In this document: in pieces, positions 46,446 through 59,335 of the stretch
Position numbering within the stretch: position 1 is the first letter of the stretch
Layout: each line of letters starts with the position of its first letter
Origin: Platerodrilus igneus
Lineage: Eukaryota > Arthropoda > Insecta > Coleoptera > Lycidae
DNA length: 64,000 nucleotides
Direction: 5' to 3'
NCBI GenBank assembly: GCA_036346225.1
Contig: JARFIW010001089.1
Coordinates: 806,001-870,000 of the forward strand
Notes under the pieces: generated by a model
Databases searched by the model: none
What the model saw: the letters and a program-made list of their open reading frames with translations, nothing else
Told to the model about the DNA's origin: nothing
Translations under genes and position numbers: made by a program

Positions 46446-47870
46446 AGCTGCCCCTCTCTAAATTCCTAAACCCACCAAAATCTTTTAAAACCAACACAGA
46501 CGCTTACCTGTTAACGCTAGATCTAAAAACTTCTGCTCATTGCTACTATGCCTAATAGAAATTCACACCCTAGAAACACACTTAAAATAACGCAATTCAC
46601 AAATTACATCACACTCTATTTACATGAAATACATATTACAATTTCAAAACACCTTTGCTTATGTACATTCGTATTATTGGTAGTATCCACAAATTCATTT
46701 TCAAAAATATTTTAAATCAATAACCTTATTTAAACAAATATTTTATTAAAGATCCTCATACCTTACGTTAAACCCTTTGTCTTATCATGAGCTCATAGTA
46801 AAACTCGTGAAATGTAAGTGCGAATTTACCGCACTACAAAAATAAAATAAGTCCCCTATACTTCTTTACAACATAGCATGGTTATCTGTAAATTAATTTA
46901 TCCTTGACTACCTAAATAAATTTCATTTTCAACTAAAGTCCCATAAATTTTCAGTTCATTCAATATCATTATAATTAGGTCTTCAGTCCTGGAACTGGTT
47001 AGACGCGTACCATCATTGTTTCCTATTCTGAATTAACCTACACATTTCCCTAAAATTTGCACAGTTTGCATCTATCCCTATCTGATCTAGGTCTACATCT
47101 ACCTCCTTTTTCCTATCTCTGCTTGTAATATATCCCATACTATTCCCCAAAAATGCCTTAGAACGTATTCTGCCCTTCTATTTCTTCTATTTTATTTCCC
47201 ACAGATATCCTTGTTCCCCTACTATTTCTTTAACCTATTTGTTGTTAACTTTGTCCATGCTATTATCCTCATACATCTTGAGCACAGGATTCCAAACGGC
47301 TGCTACCGTTTTTCTGTCTGCTTTTCCTATTGCCAGTATTTCATAGGCATACTGTGCTATGCTCCATACATATGCTTTCAACAATTTTTTTTGTTGTTTC
47401 TATGTTTGTTGTCTTTCATCATAGGCACTAATCTTTTTTGTTAAATGCAGTTTGATCCCCTTCTATTGTTTTACAATTATATACCCTATTTTTCCGACAT
47501 TCAGTGGTTGTGAAGGGGGGTAAGCATCCTGTGGCTGCCAAGTTCCCCCAGCACTTAAACATTTGCCGATTTACTATTTTTTCCAATATATTTTTTCACA
47601 CAGTCAAGATTAGTTGCAGATATTTCACATCCAACACCTGTAGTTGTTTATAATAATCATCAGATTTATCTGCACTTATTTTTTCGTCATTAGGTTTTCC
47701 GCATCAAAACTGGTTGGACACGTACCTCCACTTATTTATATTCTGAGCTAGCCTACACAGTTCTCTAAAATTCCCACATAGCCTATATACAACTCGGCTC
47801 CCCTTCTATTGTTTTCTAATTATATCCCTATTTCACCGAGATTCAGTGGTATGTGAAGGGGAGGGGGCTC
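46446..47870 (-). other. Degraded LTR-element sequence with an internal duplication
   Basis: Segments at about 46980-47070 and 47440-47520 recur at about 47690-47790 and 47790-47865. Shared landmarks include AACTGGTTRGACRCGTACC, CCCCTTCTATTGTTTT and ATTCAGTGGT-TGTGAAGGGG. With the primer-binding-like tandem on its left, this may be a rearranged LTR. The frame at 47211-47444 has no recognisable domain. Confidence 0.4.
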
Positions 47871-48126
47871 CGTAGCATAGTGGTATGTGTGTGACTACTA
47901 CGCCCAAGGTCCGCTTGAAAAATGTTAGGCGATCATTTTTCACAAAAATACACCCTCGTTCGGATGAGAGGTAAAATGGAGGTCACGCACGTTAAAGATC
48001 CCTATCTTGCTTGAAACAGCAAGGGTTCGGCAAAATTCCAACTTTCCCAGGTAAAAAAAACTCGCTTCCTGGCCAATATAGTACCTTCGGGTGGAGCATT
48101 GGAAAATCACATGTAAGTATATTATT
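47866..48126 (+). mobile_element. tRNA-derived SINE, copy 2
   Basis: Begins GGCTCCGTAGCATAGTGGTA, whose TAGCATAGTGG fits an RNA polymerase III A box. The B box is damaged (AGGTCCGC where copy 1 has AGGTTCGATTCC). The body contains ATGTTAGGCGATCATTTTT, GATGAGAGGTAAAA, CACGTTAAAGATCCC, a GCTTGAAACAGCAAGG hairpin and CGCTTCCTGGCC, ending at about TCACATGTAAG. Confidence 0.7.
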
Positions 48127-49166
48127 CCACGAGCGAGTTATGATGGCCATTACCTTTTGGAAGGTTTGCAATTCGAATAAGTTATGGTCATAACTCGCGA
48201 GTACAATACTATAATTTTTCCACCACTTCTCATATGTTCATTATCAGATATTCTTTAACATTTTAACTAATATCGCAAACTCCGACAAGCAAAAATTTAT
48301 TTGTCAAACTGTAACAACATACTTTGCATGACAAGAAAATTATATCTCGCGGAATATGAAAAATGAAGGTTAGTACTGATTGGTCAAAGGTTTTGGATTA
48401 TAATCATAATACACGACTTGGATGTTCCCGATTGGTTAAAGGTGTTGGATTATGAATTTATATACACCTACAGAATAACGAGTACTATTCTTAACCCATT
48501 CTTAAACGTGTAAGAAATGCATTACTGGATAGTCGTGGGAAGAGAACATTCTATTTTATTAAGCAATTGTAAAAAAATTTTGTGTATATTTTGAACAAAA
48601 AGTGACAGTAGTGCTCTCAAATGATTACTGCGCTCCGCTCCGTGTCGCACGGTAACGCTCCCTATCGAGCAATAATGCATAAGTTTTTCGCTCTTAATGT
48701 ATAAATAACTATTATAAGCCATAATCAAAAATAGTAATTATAAAGACATCTTACACAACCAAAGTATACATTATAGTAGAGCAGCTAATACTCATAGAAA
48801 AGGATAATGAATCTTGTTTCCCTAAAAGATAGGAATACTTTTAATATTCTCGTCATTAATATGCGGTGAAATATAAAGTTGAAATGTTTTTTCTTGTTTT
48901 AATGTATTATTATCCACCAATCAGAAGCTTGAAACGCAGAATCCCTACTTAATTTGACAGCAATATAGCATCAATTTAATTTTATATTCCCGACAGTTGC
49001 ATAGATAATGGCATTCCGTATATGTTGCGTATGTTGTTCCTAACCTTAATTTTAGAATATTAGTTGTCTATGGAATGAAGTTTAAATTTTTCTGTGATAT
49101 AATTTTTTAATTTATTTATAGGGAATCTATTTGATGTGAATATTTTTGGTTGCTTAGGTTAGAGAA
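48127..49166. other. Upstream region of the NIPA-type gene
   Basis: No protein gene seen. It should hold the promoter and 5' UTR of the gene starting at 49167. A TTTATTTATAG at about 49121 could be an acceptor for a non-coding first exon, but this is uncertain. Confidence 0.4.
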
Positions 49167-49407
49167 ATGTATTTTGCAGAACTTTCAAATGTTGCTGAAT
49201 CTCCTGAAGCAGTCTTAGTTCAATACCATGATACAGATTTTCCTATAGGTTTAACACTAGCTTTATGTTCAACGATACTCATCGGATCAAGTTTTGTAAT
49301 AAAAAAAATAGCTTTAATACGGATTTGTCATGCTGGGTATATAAGAGCTGGAGCTGGAGGTTTTGGTTATCTTAAGGAATGGTTATGGTGGTTAGGGTTT
49401 TTAATGA
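49167..49407 (+). CDS. NIPA2: NIPA-type magnesium transporter, exon 1 (residues 1-80)
   Basis: The product is a multi-pass membrane protein of the NIPA family (spichthyin in flies), linked to Mg2+ transport and to BMP-receptor trafficking at endosomes. Here the N-terminus is followed by membrane helix 1 (IGLTLALCSTILIGSSFVIK), then RAGAGGFGYLKEWLWWLGF, a signature of the family. The start at 49167 is the first Met of the frame. The donor is GTAAGG at 49408. The three exons total 1077 nt, giving 358 aa, close to the 360 aa of vertebrate NIPA2. The symbol follows the vertebrate family member; NIPA1/2 orthology is not resolved from sequence alone. Confidence 0.85.
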
Positions 49408-49460
49408 GTAAGGATGTGTGTACAAGTTTTTTAAATATTTGTATTTGGTTATTTTTGTAG

Positions 49461-49603
49461 TGGGTCTTGGTGAAATTGCAAACTTTGTAGCTTATGCATT
49501 TGCACCTGCTTCATTAATTACACCACTTGGAGCTCTGAGTGTTATTATATCAGCATTTTTGTCATCTAAGTACCTTAAGGAAAGATTGAATATTATAGGA
49601 AAG
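49461..49603 (+). CDS. NIPA2: NIPA-type magnesium transporter, exon 2 (residues 81-128)
   Basis: Follows a 53-bp intron; the split Met codon is restored. It encodes [20 protein letters not shown], then [20 protein letters not shown] and RLNIIGK, the second and third membrane helices, the most conserved part of NIPA proteins. Donor GTAATT at 49604 in phase 0. Confidence 0.9.
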
Positions 49604-51279
49604 GTAATTTTAGTTATGCTCAATTGGATACAAAATTATGTTTTATGTACTAGGACCACAAGTTAGTATGATTCAACAGGAGACATGATTTTTTAGTTAT
49701 TGTAATTATTTTCCTTAATTAGTATAAAATGAAAAAAGAAAACTATTTTGAAGCTCATGCTTGAAAATTTAAGGAGCAGAATTGTTCCTAAAACAATTAA
49801 ACTAAAAATACTTATTTTCTGTGTTGCAAAACTCGAAAATAGAGGGTTATGGATAAGCATGTCCACAAATCAATAGTTTTCAAGTCTCGATTTTAAATGC
49901 ACTGCAGACGTTTATTATTGACCATAGTTTATAACTACCATCCCTAACATTCGCAATAAGTGTAATAATAATTATCGACAAACTATTTCACAATGTTCTT
50001 ATAATATTGGATATCAGTAACTTTCTTGCAACCACTACTTAGCTACATACACTAATCTGACTTAATTTGATGTGTGAATCTTCACATTCAGATGTAGTGA
50101 TCTTCTTTATATCTTTTAGATAGTCCCAATGAATGCGGGAGAAGCGTAGCCTTCATTGATATTTAATACGACAGTTCAAACGTGCAATATGTATTATTAA
50201 TCATGACTTCGGCCGTGAAAGGTGCAGACATTACCATAGATATCTCCACGGAGAAGATTGTTAACAAATCGCAAGGCATCTAATTTTTAACACACAAGCA
50301 AAGCTTTTGCAAGTGGACAGTTATGTGATGATGCGATGACTTGAATATAGTTCCTGATTTTGTAAAAATAAAACACGATTTGCCACTTACATGATCCGCA
50401 AGATTTTACATTGTGCAGAACTTGTACTTTTTCTTAAATGTATTTCAGTTACTTGTCGACTGTACCTCTGGACAGCGGCTATATGTTCTTTTAACAAAAT
50501 CTGGTATGCTTAATCATAACAACCAGACTATTCGATCGAATTACATATGAACAAGCCCAAAAAATATCCGATTTTACCACCAAAACACATCACCAAAATT
50601 TTTGCAACTTTCTCAGAAGATTTTTCATCAAAAACCATTGTAAATCGAACTAAATGCACCCTTTCAGAAAACAAAGTAAGTTTTTTCTAAATGTCTAAAC
50701 TTCTTTATAGTACTAAGGAAGCTACCCATGAAAGAAATAAGTTAGATGGAAGTATCTGTGCAGTCTATCCAAACAAGACGCTAACTTAATATGCTTCGAA
50801 ATGTCACACTAAGATTCTCATCAAAAATATAGGGCAGAAAGGACTGCCTTAAAACAGCTACATTGAAATCCACAAATTGTTATTGTTGGGACACTATCTG
50901 GGTTATTTGGCCTGTCTTTTTATGCTGTATTTACACATGTTAAATCTTTTGATCAAAGCTATCAGTGTGCAAAATTAGATCTAGATGGTTAGGGTTGTGA
51001 TAGGATAGGAGTAGGTTAACACTGTCTAGGATGGTTCCTGTACCTCAATAGCCAAAGATCTTATAAGTAAACTTAAACGTGAAATTTTCAACGTCATTAA
51101 ATAGTCAATTATTTTCGATAATGTTCTGAAATGTATAATACTCCACAACTCAAACCATTATGTAAGAACAATAGATTCACCTACTCACCTTCTTAGAAAA
51201 TACCTCACACACTTTAAAGCACTATGTTGGAAATTGTCCATCCATGTTTTGCACTACATTTATTTTATCTAATATACGC
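49604..51279. other. NIPA intron 2, first part
   Basis: AT-rich, no clear frame. Parts of 50560-51240 may belong to the N-terminal side of the Penelope-like element that follows, since plausible but stop-ridden stretches appear on the same strand. Confidence 0.35.
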
Positions 51280-53720
51280 AGGTACCCCGCACTTGATTCT
51301 GGTGATATACGTGTCAGTTTTGACGTAGCATCTCTATTCACCAATGTTCCTGTCATGTATACTGTGATCACAAAAAAGCAGCTTATTCTTTAGCGTGGTG
51401 AATGTGAACACCTGATTACTGTTACCCGTAAGATGAGCGGTGTTTTGTAAATAAAAGAACTATGCCATTATACATCTTTAAATACTGTCACATATTTTAA
51501 GATAACAACACTAAGTGGCATTTGACCGCTGGTATTTAGTAACATTCTGCAATGACACAGCAAACAATTAATTACATTTATGAAACGGTTAAAACACAAT
51601 AACATGACAAATTCAGATTGTGTCTATTGATCTTGGTAATACATGGAAAACATGACTACAAGTGTAAAGCAATTCCAAATCCTAAATGCACCAATACAAG
51701 CCTAGATAACTATAAAAATAAATGTACATCGGGCATATACCTATGTATAAGTACTGCCAGAATTTTACTTAATTACTTACTAGATTGACGCAGATCAACT
51801 TGTTCTAAATAGAAGCTACTAAAACTTAAATACAAAAAAATATTTACAATAGTACATTTAAATACAAACACCAAACTAGCACTTATAATTGAACAAAGTT
51901 TAGAGCATTCAATAATCAACAATGGTGTACTCATCAAATACTTAACATTTCTAGAATGCAAGCAATCTACATACCATACAATAGCAAATAAGTGTAGCTG
52001 TTGGCCACAATATTTTCTCGTAGACTGTGAAGGGTTTTGATGACTTTTCAAAAATTATGTGAAATAGATTTCTTTGTGCATATATTGCAATAAAATAATG
52101 TACAAATTATTTAAGAGTAAACCTTCTGCATTGACAACCATACAAATCTTACATAAAAAAGGACTGTGTCTCAAATTGTATCATACGAACGACGTTGCAG
52201 GTTGTTTTAAATCAATCCTACAAAAACTTACTGGAGGAATTGTCAACCGCTCGGTTTGTCTTGCATCTCAATGGCTGTTCAGGTTTTTGTTGTTTGGTTG
52301 GCGGTAGCTCTTGTCGACGAAGCATCGAAATTTTTATTTGCCGGTTCTCGAAACTCTACACTCTCGTGTCCGTACTCGATGAAGGCCAGTAGTAAAAGTT
52401 CTGTTCTTTTCAATGCTTGGCTCTCTTCAACTATCGTCCCCCAGTCTAATGTTCTCATGCTAAAGTTGATAGTCAGAGCTGCACTTTCAAGGCATGGGAA
52501 ACTCAATATTTGCGGTTGTTACACTACAAATCATAGGTGAATGTCCTAAAATACGCAAGAACACAATCTTTGTGTGGTTTACATATGAAGCTAAATTAAC
52601 CAATAATAATGGGGGTCTTTCCAATGTGAGGTTTAAAAATCCTCTAAAATTAAATAATACAATGAAAAGTGAAGCATTATTAAAAAAAAAGAAATACGGA
52701 GTATTAATGTTAAAACATATTTTTGAAATCACTTGACAACTGTATTCCGCTTTTGTAATAGAATATGTTATAACATTTTTAAACATTACCAAAAAAAATG
52801 TTAACAATGTGTACATTTTAGGGGTATCGCAACAGAACTTGGGCATTCACTTGATAACAGCATAAAGATTTTTCTATCTACATGGTTGGCTTTACGATTA
52901 ATAAATAATACTGCAGTGAAGAATCAGGTCGCCATTTATAATATAAATTACGTGTTTTTGTATGACAAACGCAAAATACATTTTATAAGGAAAACTTTTA
53001 ATAACGTATTTCTTGAAAGCTTCATTGCAGAACCAACACTCAAATATATAGCGACAACAGAACCAAAACACGATTTTCAATTTTAGTTAAAATAGCAACA
53101 TTCGGGGAATTCTTGACTATCAAGCACATGCTTAGATAAGGAACCACAAAGTATAATATATCAAGTGTGGATTCGTAAAAGCACTAGCAAAGTTGGTTGC
53201 CTAACTGAGCTATTACAAACTTGAAATAATGGAAGTGTAGCGAACTCGTATATTTAAATAAGTAGAAAAAGAAGATCTACAAGTACAAAATGGAATGTAT
53301 CATTACCCTAGTAGATAAGTGCTAGGTGTCCGTATAGTTTATCCTCAGTGGACAGTTGTACAAATTTCTTACATCTATGGGATCCCCTTTATCCTATGTA
53401 GTAGCCAACATTCTTGTGAAGTATTTTGAATATATGGCTAGACTGCTTAGAGTTTGAAACCAATGTGCAGTTTTGATATGTAGATGACATTGCGGTCTGG
53501 TCGCATGATGTACAAAAACTCAAGAATTTCCTTAACCACCATAAAAATAAAAAAATTCGCCCTGAATATTGGTATGAATGAAACCTTGTTGTTTTTTGAT
53601 GTACTTGTTGCTCTTCAGCTTAATGGGCAGTTAGGTTGTTCTACACATTAATAACCCACATACTGATAGATACCTCTATGCTCCTTCCAATCATCATTAT
53701 TTACAAAATTCCTTAATAAG
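51280..53720 (+). mobile_element. Penelope-like element A, fragmented
   Basis: Plus-strand pieces: GDIRVSFDVASLFTNVPVMY at about 51300-51365, SMGSPLSYVVANILVKYFEY at about 53375-53435, YVDDIAVWSHDVQKLKNFL at about 53478-53540, and in shifted frames FDVLVALQLNGQLG and THTDRYLYAPSNHH at about 53595-53695. The order and motifs fit a Penelope-like reverse transcriptase of a different subgroup from element B. The gap 51480-53330 breaks it; a minus-strand frame at 52279-52506 within that gap is unrecognised. Confidence 0.65.
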
Positions 53721-53836
53721 TTGTTAAGGTAATCCATGCAATCAAGAGAACAGTAAAGTACATTAAGCAAAGTAACAGTATTCTCGCACCGAGTACAACC
53801 GCAACAAAAACAGAGGGAATCCAATAAATTAATGCC

Positions 53837-55088
53837 ATGCTAGCTAAAACCGTTGTACAGTGGGATGAGTCACACAGAAAGAAAAAGGAAACTTCAAACA
53901 AGCAATTTATTTACAAACCCTTAAGTAATCAACATGTTAAAAAAGGAAAACCAACTGGTATAGAACAAAACATTTATCCAAAATATCACGGAGGATTGCA
54001 TAATGCAAAAACCTTTGCAGAAATAATTAATACCCGTCTTTAATTAAATTAACCCAACTTGTTAACTTAATTCTAGTTGAATAAAATTTCTGGAAATAAA
54101 AACAGTTTTAATATTAAATCATTACTTAAAAAATTTAATAAACCTAATGCTGATATAACTTGCACCAAAGCAGACAAAGGAAATTGTGTAGTTATCCTAG
54201 ACAAATCAGAATACATAAATAAAGTCATTGATTTCATTAATACTTCAAACTTCACAGAAATCTCCACAGATCGTACACATAGTTTTATAAATACAGTAAG
54301 AACAATATTTGATTCACGTCAGGTACTAGATATGATTAATATTAATTATCACAAACTATTAGAGATGAATCCCACAACCCCACGTATGTACGGTCTACCT
54401 AAATTACATAAAAACAATATTCCTATCAGACCCGTTATATCTTACACCCAAACACCATGTTATAAAATATCAAAATTTCTAAATAAATTCCTTCAAACCT
54501 ATCTACGTATTCAATTAAAAATTCATACGATCTAATATTGCATATTAACAAATTAAATTTACCAGAATCATACAACATAGTTTCATTCAATGTCACTAAT
54601 GTCTTTCCTTCAATTCCATCATACGAATGTGTACAACTCATCCATGGTTTACTAAATAGCTCTGAACTGACCGATTTTCAAATCTTTACCATTCTTTCAT
54701 TATTAAACTTAACGATCAAACAAAACTTTTTCAAATTCAATAACCGATATTTCAAACAAAGCAATGGTCTAGCAACGTGGTCCAACCTTTCCTCCTTAAT
54801 ATCAGAAATATTTATGAACAACCTAGAAATTACCCATATTAAAACTTCTTCCTTTTCAAATAAAAAATATTACTTTGGGCACGTTATGTGGATGACATAA
54901 TATGTATCCATGCAGGATCTAATTCCGACATCGATATCTTCTTAAATTTCATAAATACCATACATACAAACATTAAATTTACAGTAGAATTTTCTTCTAA
55001 TAACATATTAAATTTTCTTGATTTTATAACGGGTCAGTTGCACCATCACAAATTCTTTGGTTACTCAACCATATATGTGTTATATTAA
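53837..55088 (+). pseudogene. Penelope-like reverse transcriptase (element B)
   Basis: From 54077: ADITCTKADKGNCVVILDKS, RMYGLPKLHKNNIPIRPVIS, then in the next frame YNIVSFNVTNVFPSIPSYEC, FKQSNGLATWSNLSSLISEI and, after another shift at about 54870, the catalytic WARYVDDIICIH. NIKFTVEFSSNNILNFLDF follows. The YVDD motif is intact, but the protein is broken by at least two frameshifts and a stop. The first frame (53837-54042) has no motif I recognise. Confidence 0.75.
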
Positions 55089-58000
55089 AAGAATGTTAGT
55101 TAAGCAACTTTAAACACACAAGGCTTTCCTATTATGTTAGATAAAGAGCTGGTTTTCTCTGTCACAATTACAAGTTGTAGTAGGGAGTTATAGATTTGTT
55201 GTTGTATTCTGCGCCATAAGTTAGATAAGGGTAGCCCCTCTTCTGATTTTTCCTGTTTTAAGCACCTTTAACGATGAGTCGAGCATCATTTTCTTTGTGG
55301 CGACGCCATTACCAGAATATCAAATATTTCCTATATTTGATAGGAAATTATATTCTGAGTAGCCAGATAGGGGTATGTGAAATTTTATTATTATTTATTT
55401 GTTTACATGCATTTTATATTATAGCACTTATGGCAAGGTCAGCTAACATGGAAATGTGATCATTTAATTTATTGTTGCGACCGATGGTTTTATTCGGCCA
55501 CCTGTGTGATTTATCCAAGTCCGGAAATTGAAAAGCTGTTTCTAGTAATTTATCGGATACTTGCCTTTGCAAGCAGCTTAGGGAAGATTTTTCACAAGGG
55601 CAGATTGGTACAAAAAGAAATGGAACTTCATTTCTATATGCCAACTATTCAAGTAGGCCGTTTAGAAACCTCGAATGGGCGTTTTTTTTTAATAGATAAT
55701 TATCCTGCAGTATAAAGCTATCTATGTTCATTTATGATTTATTTGTTCCCATTTAAATTATTGTTAATTTACAGTAATCTTTCCAAGGTGGTTGACTACA
55801 AGGGTCAAGGTTATCAGCAATAATTAATGTGTTCGCGCAAGAACTAACAAATCTGTCGTCAAGGTGGTTGACATGCTCTGGTTATCTATTAATAGCTCAC
55901 CTGTCAACAGCTATGTATTTTATGCATTTAATTTAAAACTGAACAGATGATTTACTCTACTAAACTAAAAGCCTTCAGCTTTATGAGTTTGATTTAATTT
56001 ATTCCAATAATATCGTATTAATAATTTTTTTAATTTATAACTAACAAGATATTTGTTAGAAATGAGCTCATTTTATTTTTACATCATTTTTGTTCAAGTA
56101 AATAATTTTTTTATGATATCCTAAGAAGTGATTAAATATTTATTTACTAAATACAAATATTTGTACATATATTATTTTCAACCTGGGATAGCCCATACAC
56201 TGGCAATTTTTTTTATAATGATTTAGTAAACATGATAGTTAATTTGAATTGTTTTTTTGACAACTTATGCTAAGTTAGAAGTAATTCACTTTTCATTCGT
56301 AGCAAGGGTCTTAGTTGCAATTACAGGAATACATCAAAGAACCCACGAAATCCCTGCAGATAAGGTCTTATTACAGTAACTGGTATTGATGCTTTAAATA
56401 GCTGATATAATTGAAATTCGTCGCGATTAATCAGTAGTTGCCTTTAGCAAATATTTTTATCGTAAACAGTAACTGAACTTAAGCCGTTACAATCTTTCTC
56501 TCACAATATTTCCAAACCGCATTTGTTTCAATATATATAGAAAACCCACATACACTGACAACGTAATCCCATTCAATTCCAACCACGCACTTTCCCACAA
56601 GTTAGCTAGCTTTGTAACAGGATAAATTCCTGATACAAATTATAACGCTAGGCAACCCAATGTACTCTGCTCGCGTATCTATATTATATATGATTTAAAT
56701 TAAACCTAGTTCACTCTTTCGGTGAATCTATTGTGGTTATAATCTAAAGGTAATTGTTACGAAACGAATCAATAGTGGAAGGGAGTCGGGAGTGGCAATT
56801 TGATGCTCCACGATTCGATCGGATCCCGAACCTTGCCTTTTTTGAATGAAACCGTTAAGCAATATGGTTGACTGCAAGTACCTCATTGCGAAATTAACTT
56901 TTGGGTGGAAAAGTGTGCGACTCAAATAATAATTGTTAATCAGATTGATTTTTGATGCAGGCTAGGGGTAAGTAATCTGAGTATATTAATTAAAAATTTG
57001 CTAGAGCGTCTACAAATTTTTAGCTCTAATTACGACTTGATTAATTGACTGCGGATCTATAAGAAAAGGATTGATCGAACCGTATGTAAAATTACACGCA
57101 GGATCTCTAGCAAGAAAACGATCTCTGCTAATATCAAGAATTAAAATGTTACTGAAGATTTAACACTGTAAATGACTTGAAGAAGCTGATGTTCTTTCAT
57201 ACGTATGGTTAAATCCACGGAGTCCGGCGAATCTCCACGTATCTCAGAAGACAGTTTTAGCCGCAGCGGAGCTACTACATTTCAGGACGTCTGCAATTTT
57301 GGCTGAATTTCATAAACAGTCAGGTTTATGAACTCCCTCAGCGGGGCCTCCAAAGATCCAGTCAAGTGACATGTGTGTGACCCCCATTATGTTTGTTTCC
57401 GTTGCGACATAAACTGCAGGTATTTATTGATAACGTTAATCTAGTTCAACGACGTTACAATAGTGTCAAATTCATTTTTTTAGTCTTCGAGGTTATTCAT
57501 AATTGTAGTTTAAGCTAAAAAATTTTTTAGTAAACTAATCTTTAGTAGTTATTTTAAATAATCAACATTTAATGCTCATACCTTAGTCTCTTTATTAGTA
57601 AACATAATTACATATTCTAACCCTACATTAACACAATCAATTAAAATTTTTATTATAAGTAGATTCTGTTTAGATCTTACATTTGTTAAGAATTCTTGCA
57701 TGATTGCAGTATTACTATTTAAAGTCAAACCCAAGCACTGCTGGAATTTAAATTTATTAGTACATATGTACACCGTGTTTTGGTACAGAGCTCCTTACTA
57801 TCACCGGTTATTATTTTGTAACATTTAATTGCTACTGCTTGTGTTCAATCAATCCTTTCATGTAAATATTTTGTGTATAGCAATTGTAAATATTTTCCCT
57901 TTTGGGAATCATAAATTTTTGTACATATATAAAAATTTGATGGCGATTTAATAGAGCTTGGTTAACCGACAGCAATTGTTTTATTTGGTAGACTGATTGA

Positions 58001-58240
58001 CACTTCAATAAACAAAATTATAACCAATTATTCAGTATTGCTAAGCAAAACAGGTCGAACTAATTCTGAAGATATTGTTGTAAGTATCTCATGTTCTCTG
58101 AAGTTTTTAATACTGGCGTGAGTGATCTAGCTGAAGCCAGATTCAGTTGGCTCACCAGTGTTTTGTTAGCTTGCATCGTAAAGTGTTACGGGGACAAAGT
58201 CATAAGTGACACACTCCGTCCCTTCTTTTTTTATGTCCTA
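55062..58240. other. Unidentified DNA inserted in Penelope-like element B
   Basis: About 3.2 kb separating two parts of one reverse transcriptase-endonuclease reading. It contains two short open frames (55274-55459 on +, 55414-55644 on -), a two-copy CAAGGTGGTTGAC motif at about 55789 and 55860, and a less AT-rich zone at 57190-57420. I find no LTRs, inverted ends or known transposase, so its nature is open. Confidence 0.4.
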
Positions 58241-58950
58241 TAGGTAAAGCTACAGCTTCAGATTTATCTTCAGACGACTTATCAAAACTCCTTTACATAA
58301 ATCAGATTATTACAAAGAATTAAATATAATAAAACAAATTGCAGTGAACAATAAATTTCCTATTAACCTAATAAATAAGACGTATTATAAAATCAAAAGA
58401 AATATAGAACAACAAACCACTCTCATCCCTAATAATAACATAGAATCCATTTATTATAGTTTTTCATTCTATAACAATATATCCTATAAATTAAAACAAA
58501 TTTTCAATAGACACAATATCAATATTTCCTTTTCTACAACCAACAATTTAAAAACTATATTAACACACAGCAAAGACAAAATACCAACTTTAAAAAAATC
58601 TGGTATTTATAAACTTATTTGTGACACTTGTCATTCCTATTACGTCGGTCAGACCGGTAGAAGCTTTGAACAACGCTTTAACGAACACAAAACTCTCATT
58701 AATAAATACCGGAATAATAAAGATTCTCCAAATAATAAATCCGTTCCGCTAATCATATAATAAATACCAACCATACATTCACAGATACCAATTTTGAAAT
58801 ACTACACATACACAACAAAGGCAATAAGTTAAACTATCTAGAAATTTTGAAAAGTAAAGGATCTTCTCATTTCACATGTATTAATGAAATCACTGACTTT
58901 CATCAAAATTTAATCACCATCAAAATACAAAACATTTTAAATTCACACTG
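58240..58950 (+). pseudogene. Penelope-like linker and GIY-YIG endonuclease (element B)
   Basis: FRRLIKTPLHKSDYYKELNI enters the frame 58344-58760. Near its end are KSGIYKLICDTCHSYYVGQT and GRSFEQRFNEHK, the GIY, YVG and catalytic Arg region of the Penelope-type nuclease, with the family's CxxC pair. A frameshift at about 58755 leads to NFEILHIHNKGNKLNYLEIL and a final stop near 58950. Confidence 0.8.
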
Positions 58951-59278
58951 ATGGCATCTTAGTTACATCCAAATTACTTCTTTTAATATTAACACCTATA
59001 CAAATTCCTTTTATGATGGCCGCAGATGCAGTATAATGCTTAACATATCACTTGAAATTTCAGACTTTATCATGAGGTTCGACCTCATGGTAGGTAGTAA
59101 ATTCAAAGAATAGACATTCTAGAACATTAGCAAACATATATACATATTTAAAACTATCCTCAGTAAGTATTTCAAATGTAATACACTATAATTTTAAGGT
59201 TAATATTTTAGTGTTTGATTTTATAATCTAATCGTTATTTGTACTTCATATATAAAAATTTCTTTGGTACTTTCAATC

Positions 59279-59335
59279 GCCTGAAGATGGGCTAAGAATT
59301 ATAAGTCTGAAACATATAGCGAAACTTCTTGTACT
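59279..59335 (+). ncRNA. Candidate hammerhead ribozyme motif of the Penelope-like element
   Basis: CTGAAGA at 59281-59287 matches the hammerhead CUGANGA core. A possible stem II uses GCTA and TAGC, followed by GAAAC (59321-59325) and, after a short loop, GTA as a possible cleavage triplet. Penelope-like elements are known to carry hammerhead motifs near their ends. The long, partly unpaired stem II makes this copy doubtful as an active ribozyme. Confidence 0.4.

Larger units (their letters stand above)
53837..59335 (+). mobile_element. Penelope-like element B, split by about 3.2 kb of foreign DNA
   Basis: Same-strand pieces of one element: an N-terminal reverse transcriptase part (53837-55065), a resumption at about 58240 (FRRLIKTPLHKSDYYKELNI), a GIY-YIG endonuclease (58344-58950) and a 3' non-coding end with a hammerhead-like motif (59279-59335). 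The break falls between the reverse transcriptase thumb and the linker. Exact insertion limits and a target duplication could not be fixed by eye. Confidence 0.7.

Noticed and set aside
52195..52540. Overlapping frames on both strands, 65-94 codons
   Set aside because: No recognisable domain in any frame. The region is somewhat less AT-rich, which by itself lengthens chance frames; kept only as a gap inside Penelope-like element A.
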